Source: Aquatica leii
Lineage: Eukaryota; Arthropoda; Insecta; Coleoptera; Lampyridae
DNA length: 64,000 bases
Assembly (NCBI GenBank): GCA_035610365.1
Contig: CM069432.1
Location: forward strand, 85,110,020 to 85,174,019
Direction: 5' to 3'
Shown here: in pieces, positions 34,684 to 46,228 of the stretch
How positions within the stretch are numbered: position 1 is the stretch's first letter
Layout of the letters: each line of letters starts with the position of its first letter
Notes under the pieces: generated by a model
What the model was told of the DNA's origin: nothing
The model's input: only the letters and a program-made list of their open reading frames with translations
Databases searched by the model: none
Translations under genes and position numbers: made by a program

Positions 34684-34892
34684 CGGGTCGCGCAGATACG
34701 TCATTGCGCTCGGGAACAAGCGTCAAGTTTAACAGCTTAAAATCGCTTACCAATGGCGACGTAATTAATCGTTGGTACATGTACAAAATCACACTTAAAG
34801 TTTTATGTTATTTTATTAATTTAATAATTTATATACATTTCGAACATGTAGAAATACTTATATATAATATTATGTAATAAAAAAACTAATCA

Positions 34893-36219
34893 CTACCTAT
34901 CACTAAATCCATCGTCCAAACTGTTTTCTTCTCCCAAATTTATTACTATACTTTCCGTTTGAATATCAAGAAAATGTTCGTTTTTTAAGTAACTGTCTTC
35001 ATTTTTAATAATATTCTTGCAACAATTTCGCCAATGGTCCTGCGTAACATTCGAAATTTCTTCTTCCAATAAAGCTTTTACTTCGTTAAAATTGAATGTC
35101 ACGTTTCTTTTTGCGACATTGTTTTTTATTTGTGCCCAGATCAATTCTATTGGATTTAAATCAGGATGATAAGGTAGAAGTCTGAGTATAGTATGATTAT
35201 TTTTGTGTAATAGGTCATCAAATTGGTACGTAGTATACTGTTTTTTGTGTTGTTTAATAATATCGTATAACTGCGGTTTGAACATTTGCGGAGTAAATGA
35301 TAATTTTTTTTCAAGTAACCACTTTACCATTTCTTCTTTTTTAGAAGCACTGGATGGAGCTCGATTAACTTATACGTTGTGATAAAGCGCGTTATCTATC
35401 AGTAGTACCGAATTTGGCGGCAAATTCGGTAAAAGCTTCTCCTGCAACCATTTCTCATAGTTTGTCGAGTTCATATCGTCATGATAATCTCTACTTTTTA
35501 TCCCAGATTTAAAAACCAAGCTACAACCATCTAGAAACCCCATTTCACCACCCGCATGCACTACTATCATTTGTGGTCCTTTAGATATGTTACACTTTAG
35601 CCCATTTTCACTACCATCACTCCATGATTTTGATTGAGTGTGTCCACTGTAAACATACGTTTCATCCATATACACAATGGGGCGTTTTCACGTTAATAAT
35701 ATTTTATTCGTTGCAAGTAGGAAAGTGCTTAAATGTCGTTCCTTTCTATCAGAAGTTTTCTGTTGTTTTCAGTTTTACGCCACTTAAAACCAAGTTCCGT
35801 GAAAATACACCTTAACGATGATGCACTACCCTTCCAATCCAAATCCGCCATAAGTTTATTACGCAAAGCATTTACATTCACTCTAGCACTCTCTGTTTTA
35901 TGGAAGTTATATATAAAGTTGCGAAATATAGTTTTTTCGTATGGTTGAGATGTGTTACTGGAGATTCACGTGGACGTTTTTTTCCGGGACTCGAAAATTG
36001 AGGTTTGCCTTCTACGTCGGCTTTGCCTTCTTTGATAATTCTGGACACCGTAGCAATAGACACCTTAGTTGCTGCACATGCTATTTCTTTAAGTCCTTTG
36101 AATGTGTTTGAATGATTAATGGTTTTAAAATAACTGTACACATTGTACACAACCTCGCGCGTTTGACTGCGTATCACTTGTCTGTGCTGACCTAAGGTAG
36201 GTGTAGAGCTCATAATCAC
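34893..36219 (-). pseudogene. Transposase of copy 2 (DD82E type)
   Basis: The N-terminus (ATG at 36219) has SQTREVVYNVYSYFK and a helix-turn-helix ACAATKVSIATVSRII, then a basic KKRPRESP. Frame shifts and stops fill 35690-35880, though NALRNKLMADLDWKGSASSL and TELGFKWRKTENNRK are readable. The core resumes: YMDETYVYSGHTQSKSWSDG, MIVVHAGGEMGF, DYHDDMNS and LLIDNALYH with Asp at 35394-35396. One TAA (35370-35372) interrupts; after it the same frame runs to the stop at 34893, with HPDLNPIELIWAQ placing Glu at 35145-35147. The two are 83 codons apart, so 82 residues lie between. The protein would cut and paste the element at TA sites. Confidence 0.85.
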
Positions 36220-36617
36220 GATATCGTATCACACAATTACTCTTGTTCAAATTTAAAACAAGAATGAACGCAGTTTTCCGTTGACAATTGAAATTGATTG
36301 CATTAGTGTTATTAAGATTCCATAAGTAATAAAAACAAATTAAGTAGAAAGGTCCACTTTCACGTAATCGCGGAATGATGTTTGTATAATAAAGGATAAT
36401 TACCGAATCTGTTTGAAACATCCTAATTCCATTAGTTGATTAAAGAAAGTTAAGTGTAAAATTTTAATACGTATTAAGAAAACGTGTTAATAATGATGTT
36501 TGTACACGTACAATGACGTAATATACATTTGAAACAATTTACCTGCGACGCTACTGAAGTTTTCGAATTGGCGCGAGTAGAATGTTTGAAAACGGACGAA
36601 TGCGCATCTGACCTCCA

Positions 36618-36641
36618 AATCATCTTTAGTTGTGCGACCTG
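36618..36641. repeat. Right terminal inverted repeat of transposon copy 2
   Basis: Partner of 34660-34683. Confidence 0.85.
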
Positions 36642-36643
36642 TA

Positions 36644-37395
36644 GTTTCGCTGACTCTACGCATTTTTTTGCAAATAGCTAGTCACTCCACTACTAGACTT
36701 AAGGCATGTTCGATAAAATTTATGCAATTATAAATTAACTTACGCACTAAGCTTCGCTTTGAAATAGACAATCTGTGTTACAGATTATAAAGTAGCTAAG
36801 GTACTAGAATGCAATAAACGTATATGCTCGTCGATAATCAAAATGATTGTTATGTAAGATTTATGAGAAAATATTATAGGAAGTTTTTGCTCGTATAATA
36901 TTGTTGTACAGTGTTTTAACTTACTTTCTACGCGTAATAGTTCATCATCACTAACGGAAGGATTTAAAGAAAGTCATTTAGATTTTCGGTGAATTGATTT
37001 GTCTTCATTTAAGTTTTGAATTTCACGATAAAATTCTAGTTTTCGTATAGTTTAATTTTTTGGAATCAATTAATTCTTGAACAGTCAAAATAGGTTTTTC
37101 CTGAAGTTTGCAATTTTAAAAAAATCTAAATTAATATGCAATAACCCTCTGAAGTTTTATAAATTTATAAATTTATTTAAATAATTTAAATAGCCAGTTA
37201 TTTGGGTTCTTGTAATATTTGTTGTTGTACAAGTTATAACCAGTAACAACTTGTTTTCAACCCTAGTCGCTTGTTTCTTAGAAAGTCTTATTACCTGTAT
37301 ATAAGAAAGCACATACCAACGCCAAGAAAATTGTGTTTTCAGCGTTTCGTTTAACAACAACTGAATCGTTTCAATGTAATTTCACTTATCACATT
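36644..37395. other. Unassigned AT-rich stretch
   Basis: No recognised feature. Its left part may be decayed BEL/Pao sequence separated from 34657 by the transposon. Confidence 0.4.
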
Positions 37396-37654
37396 TGTAG
37401 GATATTGTTTTGAATTTCGCGCCACGAGTTGGTTACTTTTTATTTTACTAGTTTGTATTATTGTAAGACTAAACCCCCAAGTTTAAACACGTTGGTGGGA
37501 GGTTAGATTATTCGTTGTTTGGCGGTCTTCTGGTAAACCCGCACGCACTTCCGTTTATTGTTATATATGAGATTTGTATGTATATGTATATACAGTTAGA
37601 AGAGTAAATTAATTTAGTGTTCCTGACAATTTATTTAAAAAACGATACCCTACA
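37396..37654 (+). repeat. 5' LTR of LTR-C
   Basis: 259 bp from TGTAGGATATTG to GATACCCTACA. It contains TGTATATGTATATACAG (near 37574), an AT-rich palindromic stretch that could serve as a promoter core. Confidence 0.9.
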
Positions 37655-37657
37655 AAT

Positions 37658-37670
37658 TCAGAAGTGGGAT
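37658..37670 (+). promoter_or_regulatory. Possible Leu-type primer binding site of LTR-C
   Basis: TCAGAAGTGGGAT lies three bases after the 5' LTR. From memory, tRNA-Leu genes have ATCCCACTTCTGA near the 3' end, and some gypsy elements of the mdg3/micropia group use it. The expected initial TGG is absent here, so the site has decayed or is used in an internal way. Confidence 0.5.
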
Positions 37671-37823
37671 ACGTAAATTGTATTTTTTAACTTAATGTTT
37701 GTGGAACACGTGTTACTGCTAAGATGAACAGGGATTTAGAGAAACAACCCTTCCCGAAGCTACTGAGGCAAGTGTGTTTGACATTGAAGAGATTTAATAC
37801 AGTCGACAGTTAGGGCGTAGCTA

Positions 37824-39401
37824 TTGCAACAAGAATTGACAACTACGCCAGCTTCTGCATCACTGACTAATGGAGAATTGAGTACCATGCTTCCGGAGGT
37901 ATGTGTCAAAAACGACGGCGTGCAATGTTTTGTAGACAGAGTACGTGCTGTTATGACTGCACATAACGTACCTGCAGATAAGATGGCTATTGGAGCAGTG
38001 GGGAAATTTAGAGGAATGTTAAAGTCGTGGTATTATTCGAAGGTTGATTACATTAATATGCATTGGAACGAGTTAGAGGAAGAGATGATGAAGATGTTTG
38101 TTACTAGACCCGATAAAGTAGCCTTAACAAGAAAATTTGAACATCGGCGTTGGAAAAAAGGTGAGAAGTTTTCAGTATACTTCCACGATAAGGTCGCTTT
38201 GGGAAACAAAGCAGGTTTTAAGGAAAACGATATTATTGATTATGTTATCGATGGATTTGATAACAGCATTTTGCAATCGCAAGCTAGGATAAGGGAATTC
38301 AGGTCTCTTGCAGACCTCTTACGAGTTATGAATTCTATATCGCCATTAGAAAAGGAAGTATTCCGGAGTGAGAAGTTGGGGACTTTTCCCAAACCCTTAG
38401 CATCAACAAGTGCAAATACTTTTAGGGCAACACCTTCAGTTCGGTGTTTTAAATGTAGCCAAATGGGTCATCTCGCAACCAATTGTATGAGACCAAAGAG
38501 AGAGAAAGGCTCTTGCTTCCGATGTGGAGAATTAACTCATCGTTATCAAGACTGCCCGAATCAAAGAGTTCAAAATGGTGCAATAAGACAAGAAAGAGGA
38601 GACACAACCACCAACATTGTGCATAGTGAGGAAAGTTCGTTACCTGCAGCATATCTGGTATCGTTTAGTTTTAATATAGTTTATAGTAATTATTATAGTA
38701 ACAATGCATTAGTAGCATTGCTTGATTCTGGTTCACCCATAAGTTTGATTAGGAAACAGTTTGTACCTTCTGCTCTGCAGATTAAGGATGTTGAGTCAGT
38801 CGATACGTTTGTAGGTATTAACGGTACCAAATTGAGTATCTTAAGATATTTCGAAACTACTATTGTTGTTAAGGATAACGTATCCTTATTTATTAAATTT
38901 TATGTAGTTCCTGATAGCACTATGTCATACCCAGCTTTATTAGGGTGTGATTTTATTTCTCATAAACAAATTAAGATAACCTTTGAAGCTACAGATGTGA
39001 TAATTAAGCAAAACTTTGATTCTGTTAATGAAATTTTACAAATTGATTGTGTAGATTATAACAGCAGCAACCCAAACTTTGAAGTTTCTAAACTAAATGT
39101 TAATTCTAATTTAAGTGTTATTGATAAGGAAAAAGTGCATGATTTGTTTGTTGAAAATTATGTGGATGACTTTAACAAACCTTCAGAAATCGTTAGTAGT
39201 TTTGAGATGTCAATTCACTTGAAGCATGATGAACCAATTTACTTTTGGCCGCGACGTTTATCCTTTTATGAAAAGGAACAGTTACGCATCATTTTAGATG
39301 ACTTGTTAGAACAGGGTATTATACGCGAGAGTAATTCACCTTACGCATCCCCCATTGTTTTAACTAAGAAAAAGTGGCAGCAAATTGCGCCTTTGTTGTG
39401 A
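37824..39401 (+). pseudogene. LTR-C Gag-protease-RT start, one frame
   Basis: A 525-codon frame that opens at a TTG. Capsid-like residues (KFEHRRWKKGEKFSVYFHDK) are followed by two good CX2CX4HX4C knuckles, CFKCSQMGHLATNC and CFRCGELTHRYQDC. The protease has LLDSGSP and PALLGCDFI. The RT begins with DDLLEQGIIRESNSPYASPI. Gag and pol share one frame, unlike LTR-A and LTR-B. The frame ends falsely at 39401: homology goes on one base over as LCCDYRELNKITIKDNYPTP, so there is an indel in the A-rich run at about 39363-39376. Confidence 0.9.
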
Positions 39402-40070
39402 TTATAGGGAACTTAACAAGATAACCATTAAAGACAATTATCCTACCCCTCTAATTGGTGACCACTTGGGAGGTTTGAAGTATAAAATTTACTTTACGAC
39501 CCTAGACCGTCAGAATGGCTTTCGCCAAATTAAAATGTCGTCGTCTTCTGTATCTTTAAACTTCGTTTGTGCTTGGTTTCCTTTAGAGTCAATTCAGATA
39601 GCTCTACATGCCCTTTGGTCCTTACAAATGCACCTCGGGTTCTTCATCGATTCATTAACAGTATTTTCGATCAATTATTAAGGGATGGGAAAATAATCAT
39701 TTATTTGGACGATATTATATGGTAGCCACTAAGTCACTTGAGGATCATTTTAGTATCTTACGTGAAGTATTGAATTTATGTCGATTATATAAATTGAAAT
39801 TAAGAAAATGACAAATGTCAGTTTTTCGCCGAAGAAATTACATTACCTTGGCTATTTAATAAATAAGGACGGTATTCGTCCCAGTATTGAAAACGATGCA
39901 AAGTGTTTTAGATTATCCTATTCCTCGCAACGCACAAAAAGAAATTCAAAGGACCGTTCGTGATAAAAGCGGTTTTGCCTCATGATCGTTATTTAATTGC
40001 TGATACCGATAATTATCAGTTTAATAGAGCATTCTAGTGTAGTAAGGCTTGAGGATCATATAAGACTGTG
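39385..40070 (+). pseudogene. LTR-C RT remainder and integrase end, decayed
   Basis: Readable pieces are LCCDYRELNKITIKDNYPTP, FTTLDRQNGFRQIKM, KIIIYLDDIIW with the catalytic aspartates near 39700, then GPFVIKAVLPHDRYLIAD near 39950, which belongs to the end of integrase. About 1.5-2 kb usually found between them is missing. Multiple stops are present. Confidence 0.8.
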
Positions 40071-40334
40071 GCCTAAGAATTGAGTTTACTTGTAACTATT
40101 TAATTTTTAAGGTAAAAGTAGTCTGTATGCTACGTTAGAATATATTTAGATTGTAAGTACAATGTTTATATTGATGGTTTTGTATGTAAAATGTTAGTGT
40201 AATGTTAAATTTGTATATTGATATTTTTATGTCAGTTATTACTTATTACATAGGAGAAAGTTTGTATATATGCATTTATTAGTAGTTAGTTTTGTAACAT
40301 GTCTGCAGTCAGACATATGTCAGAATTAGTGAAC

Positions 40335-40589
40335 TGTAGGATATTGTTTTGAATTTCATGCCACGAGTTAGTTACTTTTCTTTACTAGATTTGTATTATT
40401 GTTAGACTAAACTAGTTTAAACTTACGTTGGTGGGAGTTTAGATTATTCGTTGTTTGGCGGTCTTCTGGTAAACCACACACACTTCCGTTTATTGTTTAT
40501 ATATGAGATTTGTATGTATATGTATATACAGTTAGAAGAGTAAATTAATTTAGTGTTCCTGACAATTTATTTAAAAACGATACCCTACA
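40335..40589 (+). repeat. 3' LTR of LTR-C
   Basis: 255 bp, matching 37396-37654 with about fifteen substitutions and several indels. No clear purine tract precedes it, consistent with decay. Confidence 0.9.
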
Positions 40590-40624
40590 CATTGTTTTCT
40601 ATTGACAATCTCGATACTATAGAC

Positions 40625-40769
40625 CAGGGATTTCCAACACGCGGCCCGCAGCTTTCGTTAGCGCTTATTTAATAGTAGCTATATAACTATATACCTGTGC
40701 GGATGCAGCCCCTATTTACTCCATGAATATAATGGCGGTCCTCAGTCACTCTTAAGTTGAAAACCCCTG
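40625..40769. mobile_element. 145-bp non-autonomous hAT element
   Basis: The ends CAGGGATTTCCAAC and the reverse complement CAGGGGTTTTCAAC are inverted. The exact 8-bp duplication CTATAGAC lies at 40617-40624 and 40770-40777. Eight-base duplications and CAGGG ends mark the hAT superfamily. No coding capacity. The internal GCGGCCCGCAG resembles the subterminal part of many hAT miniature elements. Confidence 0.9.
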
Positions 40770-41019
40770 CTATAGACAAAACAATCTCCGTGATCTACGG
40801 ATTACAACAGGGTCATATGCAGTAGTTACCGCTGTGTTACGCCGTTTTGGCATGTTTTCAATGTTTACAATGTAACACGTATACATCTTACTTACACATC
40901 AGCCGATAGTAGTGATAGTAACCAAATGTTTTTGTTGTAACGTGTATTATATTTTGCATTACAGGAGAAGAGCAGATACGCTTTATGAAAGTATTACAAA
41001 TTGGTTTTAAATATAAGAA

Positions 41020-41232
41020 CATAACGACTTAAATCTGATTGAGGTGGTATGGAGTTTAGTAAAGCATAAGAATGCTATAAAGAAAAATGTTACACACAGG
41101 GTGAGTCTGGAGATAGAAGCCTTAGTGAGAAATACATTTTCTGAAAACCGCATCCGATCCGGACAAAGGTTGTCAACATGTGAATCACTTGACGCAGAAA
41201 ATAGCGTCAACTTGATGAACTCCTGGATGTAA
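41020..41232 (+). pseudogene. C-terminal scrap of a mariner-type transposase, copy 4
   Basis: From 41030 the frame reads LNLIEVVWSLVKHKNAIKKN and then RVSLEIEALVRNTFSE. It matches LNPIELIW and the following helix block of copies 1 and 2, with Pro replaced by Leu. Nothing recognisable of the upstream domains is seen in 40778-41020. Confidence 0.55.
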
Positions 41233-42083
41233 CTGTGAAAAACCTGTCGCTTATAGTCTTTTATATCTTTTGAGAAAAATATTTGTGTAATTACAATTTA
41301 TTTTAATAATATTAAAGTCATAAATTGTTCTTCTGAAATAACTTCATACTTTAACAAGGTCTAATGACTATCTACACAGGTCCCCGATGATGTTAAACTT
41401 CCCATCATACTTTTTAATTTGAGTGTACCTTTAGAATTAAAGTGACACCAACTACGTCTTTTCAGAGATTTTGTTTACTTAGGTCAAATATATTCTAAAA
41501 AATAGAGAAAATTCTAAGAATTAAAAATTAATACGATGTTTGCAGTAAGTTACAAGATTCTCTTTAAAATGTGACGTTTATTGTATTTCATAAGTAATTG
41601 GTAATATTGCGATTTCTATATTTTTATCGGTTTTTGTTATTTTGTCATACTTACTGATTTAAGCAGTGGGCGCGTGGAAAAAAAGTAAAAGCCAAAAATA
41701 GCGTAATAATTTAATTTAGTTTACAACTCGTTTGTTAATATTTGTTTAGACGTTAGGAAAAAAAATATATAAAAAATAATCACCATAAAGAAATGTACTT
41801 AAATGTAATGTAATATCAGAGTTACAATAAAACTAGAAGATATAACTTCAGTTCAAAATTTGATATTCTGACTAGTAATTTTCCACTAGTTAAATAACTT
41901 ATGTAAATTAAATTTATACATTAATTAGATATAAAAGTATTTACAAAGACGTTATCCAACCAAAGTGATTGGAATTCAAAAATACGTTTTGAGTTGTGTC
42001 CCCTAAGATACTTATTTATATTGCTAAATAAAAAGTAAGATTTTCTTTATATTATACAGAATAAATTACATATAATGGTAGCA
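41233..42083. other. AT-rich stretch before the gap
   Basis: No recognised feature. Confidence 0.4.
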
Positions 42084-42183
42084 NNNNNNNNNNNNNNNNN
42101 NNNNNNNNNNNNNNNNNNNNNNNNNNNNNNNNNNNNNNNNNNNNNNNNNNNNNNNNNNNNNNNNNNNNNNNNNNNNNNNNNNN
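42084..42183. other. Assembly gap of 100 N
   Basis: Exactly one hundred N, the usual placeholder for a gap of unknown size. It cuts the family-D element, so the missing DNA may include its coding region and second LTR. Confidence 0.95.
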
Positions 42184-42776
42184 TCGTGAAGTAAAACTGT
42201 ACGACTAAACCCTAATAACAATACAAGTAATAAGAAAAAAATTAACTGACGTAGTCAAGTTAATCACAAAAAAAAATCCTGACATCCAAGCACCAATATA
42301 CTTATAAGTAACCTAAATCAATTACTACTATCAAGTCAAACCGCAGTGCGAAGAGAGAGGAAAAAAAAATTACAAGGTAGCGAAGTAATTCAGACGTCAA
42401 GTCTAGTAGCAATAACTACGTGCACAAAGCAGAGTAACTCGAACCCACGGGAGACTAAGGGAAAATAAAAGAATCAATAAATCTAGAAAAATGGTGATCG
42501 CACACACGAAATCAGGGGAAAGTCAATAATCTAAACTACCTATTCCTGCTAGTAATTCTATACTAATTAGAGAAAAAAAAATCTAAACAGCAGAAAGAAT
42601 TATAACGAATGGGAAATTCGAAAAAAAAGAATCGAAAAGTCGGGTTGCCAATTTATTACACACTAAGTCTGTGAGAAATTCAACAGTATAAGTTAATCCT
42701 ACGCTAATCACAATTAAAGAAAATAGCTAAAAGCAATGTAGTGAAATGAGAAATTCGATATGAGATAATCAAGGCC

Positions 42777-42797
42777 CCAAACAGTTGGGCTCGCCAA
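42777..42797 (-). promoter_or_regulatory. Possible primer binding site of the family-D element
   Basis: Read on the minus strand, TTGGCGAGCCCAACTG and then GGGGCC follow the LTR end by two bases. It resembles the Lys-type site of LTR-A with extra bases after TGGCG, so it is either a related site or a decayed one. Confidence 0.4.
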
Positions 42798-42799
42798 TT

Positions 42800-44339
42800 T
42801 GTTACAAGTTTTGGTGGTTTTACGAACCTGCACGGCCAACTCTCAACAGTCGGAGAGGGGGTAGGTCTTCTAGAAATATATATATAAGATAATTAAGGGC
42901 GCCAGAGCCTGTCCAAAGTCACGTCTGCCTGCTCACAACAGACCAGGATGCTTGTAACACGATGTTAGATTCGTAATCCCTCTACTCAGCTGTTCGAGTA
43001 TTCAGAAGCAGTTAGTTAATACGATAGCCATAGGAAACAGGTATATTGTCATAAAAGAATATTTAACCAACATAACAGTTTTAATGTAGAATCATTGAGG
43101 TTTATCACAGAAGATTATAGCTAGTAAATACAAAGAAAATGCCAGTAGTATAGGCAACACACCGTACATAAGTAAACTACCATAAGAATCTCTAGTGAAG
43201 AATAGTTTGTAGTAAATAACGTTTACATAAATTAGTATAATAGTATTACTGACAATCCAATACAGACATAAGACCGAACTACGCTAATGTTAACTTATCC
43301 TAACACAGCGTATAAACTTAATATTGCATCAACGTTTATCAATCGGTATTACACAGCATGTACAACTTGGCATGAGTAAAATTTATTACTTAATTAGTAA
43401 ACAACGATAGTGATAATTATAGAATTAATAACAAAAGTCTCGTGAGTGACCCGTTTGACCACGTAAATAAAACAAATAAGATCACTTACCAATCAATACA
43501 GGTGTCTCCTTCGGTGTGAAGAAACGTACGTTCCCCCGACACACACAACCTGCAAACAATTTGAATCGCAAACCGTGTCAAGCTAATGTCTCACGAAAGC
43601 ACATCTATAACAATTATTAATTAATATACAAACCAACATAAAGAATATAAACCGGTTGTTATATGCTGTGGTACCCCTTTTTTCGTTGAGTTAATTAATT
43701 ATAACCACGTCTTATCAAGAAAAGTTAGTATCGTCCCATATAAATATGTGTCGAGGTTCATCCCTCCGGAAAGTGATATCGAATACAGAACAGCGCTGGA
43801 ACACAAATAGGTGGTGAACACGACCACGGCGTATCAGTCACGTGTAATTTAAGTATGCCCAAGATGCTTCCTTAAGGCCCCAATGGTGCGGCTTGCAGTC
43901 GCCTTCTGTTATCGTTCGAGTCCGGCAAAGTGATGCCTTAGTTAAAAATAGTAACGATATCCATTTATCGAGAATCTGACGGTTTAACATGAAGGTACGC
44001 AAAATGGCTGTCAAAAAGGAAAACGAATTACACACGAGTTTATATTAAAAGATGACTTTAGCTCACCCTGTAACGTCTTAACGAAATTAAGAAATTAAAT
44101 AATTATAAATGGTTTTCCATTATTTCCCCGATGGTAACGGATAATATTAATCTTCGCTAATTACAGGCCATCACATATTCCACATGTCACGACTTTCTAC
44201 CAAATGACATCTCATGCGCAAAGCACAGTTAGCGCGTGTCAAAACTCGAATCTAATTTCACGTCGAAAATCCATAGGCGCACCTAACGAAGATTTCAACC
44301 GCAACAACAAAGGCGTACGTAATGAAAATTACCGTAACA
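42800..44339 (-). repeat. 5' LTR of the family-D element
   Basis: 1540 bp with TG...CA ends (TGTTACAAG...ACCGTAACA). The stretch with CGAACCTGCACGGCCAACTC and GGGCGCCAGAGC matches the reverse of 15060-15282. An ORF at 43838-44035 on the minus strand is short and unrecognised. Confidence 0.8.
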
Positions 44340-45174
44340 TATTTCTTTCGACAAAGGGTAAAAACACCTAATTTACAAAATCAACAAACATTTACAAAAT
44401 AACAGAAATATGTAGATTTTATTATACTTTATAAATTTTCGTGACAAATTTTAAAGAAGTAATTGCTACATAAATTTAGGTCTTTACCTTCTATAACCTG
44501 TACCTGTATCGAGTTACATTTAGGAGGTGCAGTAAGCTCTGTTCAGTAACGTCACGGCAGTTTTATTCTATACAACGCTGCCTTTACAATTTTATTTTAG
44601 TTGTCAATTGCTATATAATCTCAAGTTTCAATTGGTAATGTTATACATAGAACTAAAAATGTAGTAATGATAACTTTTTTGAAAAAAAAAATCCCATCCT
44701 ACAAACTCATTTTATAAACACGTAAAGTCAGGTCTGTCTATTTTACATATCTATAAGTTGACGTACCAAGACCGCAACAATTACGATCCAGTGTCTTGTT
44801 AAATTAATATTATTTAAAAACGACTATGTGATGTGACGTCTAATATACTCTCAGCATCTGTAAACTCAAAAAATTTAATCTAAAACCTGAGTATTAGTAG
44901 GTTAATGACATTTTTGTCGATTGCAACATAGTGTTCGTGAATTTAACAATTTTGTATGCCATTTGAACTATATCAAAATATTTGTTTCATAATAGAATTA
45001 GAGGCAGGCGTTAAAAGTTTTAGTTACACAAAATCAATTACAGCAAAAAAAGTATTTTACGAGTCTCAGTCTCAACTCTCTGTCTCTCTCAGCAATAAAA
45101 AATCTATTAAACTATTGTTTAACCATGTATAATTACAATGTATTCACTGATGATACAAATTCGAGCTTAACATA
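44340..45174. other. Unassigned AT-rich stretch
   Basis: No recognised feature. Confidence 0.4.
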
Positions 45175-45834
45175 CAGGGTGTAACTGATATAACGCTACG
45201 AGGATTTCAAACAGATTTGCTTTATGAATATGTGGTCTAACATTTCAAATTGTTTTTGAGAAATTTTCATTAATATAATAAACAAGTACGGATGTGTTTC
45301 GTTATATGATTAATAAAATGGACATGCTTTAAAAAAATGCAAGCTTAGAAAATGACTACTGGAACAAAGTTCAGTGTCAAGGCTGTCTGTACTAACAAGT
45401 TCCTTATCGTTTGATAAGGTTGTAAAAAATACAAAGTATCAAATTAGAATCATAATCTGCAGTATCTTATTTAATTTAACTTAAAATGAAATCATGCAAA
45501 TGTCATTACTCGTTATTAAAATTACATTGTCTACACCAGGTATTATTTTTCTATAACGCGTGTTTTTGTGTGAGTGCAATAAAACCTGTACCGTTATCAA
45601 AACAACCGTTATCATTATCAGATACGCTTGGTACGTGCTGTCTACAATTAAAGTATCTTGACCTGTCACACGCTACTTGTATTCGGGTTCAATCAAGGAC
45701 GTACTTGAAAATTGACATTGAATTTTCTCAAAAACTACCAAGAAGAGAACATATGTTTATGATACAAATATGCTTCAAATCATGCCAGTTAATGGGTGAT
45801 TATTTATACTGTGGTAGTAAGCTGTAACACATGC
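45175..45834. mobile_element. Possible transposon relic with long inverted ends
   Basis: The left end begins CAGGGTGTAACTGATATAAC after TA. About 75 bases in it has GTTTTTGAGAAATTTTCA and then CAAGTACGG. The reverse complement of the right end has GTGTTACAG, then GTTTTTGAGAAAATTC and CAAGTACGTCC in the same order and similar spacing. This gives imperfect inverted arms of about 110-120 bases. The frame at 45486-45827 is within the right arm and not recognised. Exact ends and duplications are unclear. Confidence 0.45.
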
Positions 45835-46228
45835 AAAGTACGTGTTCCAAGGCTATAAACTACTTTTTTGTGCTGCCAACATCGCCAGCGTCAATATTCG
45901 TTCGTTAGTGTGGTTACGTAATGAACGAAAAAAGCTCTAGGGTGGCAAAATGAAAACCAGGAATCTACATAAAAGTAAGTGTTCAAAGTCAATTAATATA
46001 TTAGAACGAGTATACGACAAGTGGAAAAAACACTTTAAAAATCTTGAAATTCAGTTAGAATTGAAGAAAAACGATGTTAAAGTTAATGTCAAATTTGACA
46101 GATTTAATAATAAATGTAGTAAGTACCAACATATTTCTGTAGATTTTTTTTTATTTTTTCAAAAAAGAATGTAATTTTATAAAAGGCAACACAAAAAATA
46201 ATGTACATTACTCTCGTGGAAAGAATCA

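Larger units (their letters stand above)
34660..36641 (-). mobile_element. IS630/Tc1/mariner-type transposon, copy 2, with both termini
   Basis: A 1982-bp element with inverted ends. The left end reads CAGGTTGCACAACTAAAGAT from 34660; the reverse complement of the right end (36641 down) reads CAGGTCGCACAACTAAAGAT, one mismatch in the first 24 bases and weaker similarity to about 50. TA dinucleotides flank it at 34658-34659 and 36642-36643, as in this superfamily. It carries a broken transposase on the minus strand. The spacing of the last two catalytic residues is 82, which matches the group described as DD82E (Sailor). Confidence 0.85.
37396..40589 (+). mobile_element. LTR-C, internally deleted Ty3/gypsy element
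   Basis: A 3194-bp element with LTRs of 259 and 255 bp, TG...CA ends and a 4-bp CATT duplication (37392-37395 and 40590-40593). Gag, protease and the start of RT are present; the reading then jumps from the RT thumb (near 39905) to the integrase C-terminus (near 39950), so RNase H and most of integrase are gone. The LTRs differ at roughly 6 percent of sites, making it clearly older than LTR-A and LTR-B. It belongs to another gypsy lineage, with gag and pol in one frame. Confidence 0.9.
42184..44339 (-). mobile_element. Family-D LTR element, 5' part only
   Basis: An LTR (42800-44339) plus about 616 bases of leader, ending in the gap. On the minus strand the LTR is followed by AATTGGCGAGCCCAAC, a primer-site-like sequence, so this is the 5' LTR and the coding region would lie to the left, in or beyond the gap. 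The leader 42184-42799 has no recognisable gag. The solo LTR at 13806-15282 is the same family in the opposite orientation. Confidence 0.75.

Noticed and set aside
45950-46174. 74-codon Lys-rich frame
   Set aside because: Composition follows the A-rich DNA; no motif or homologue recognised.
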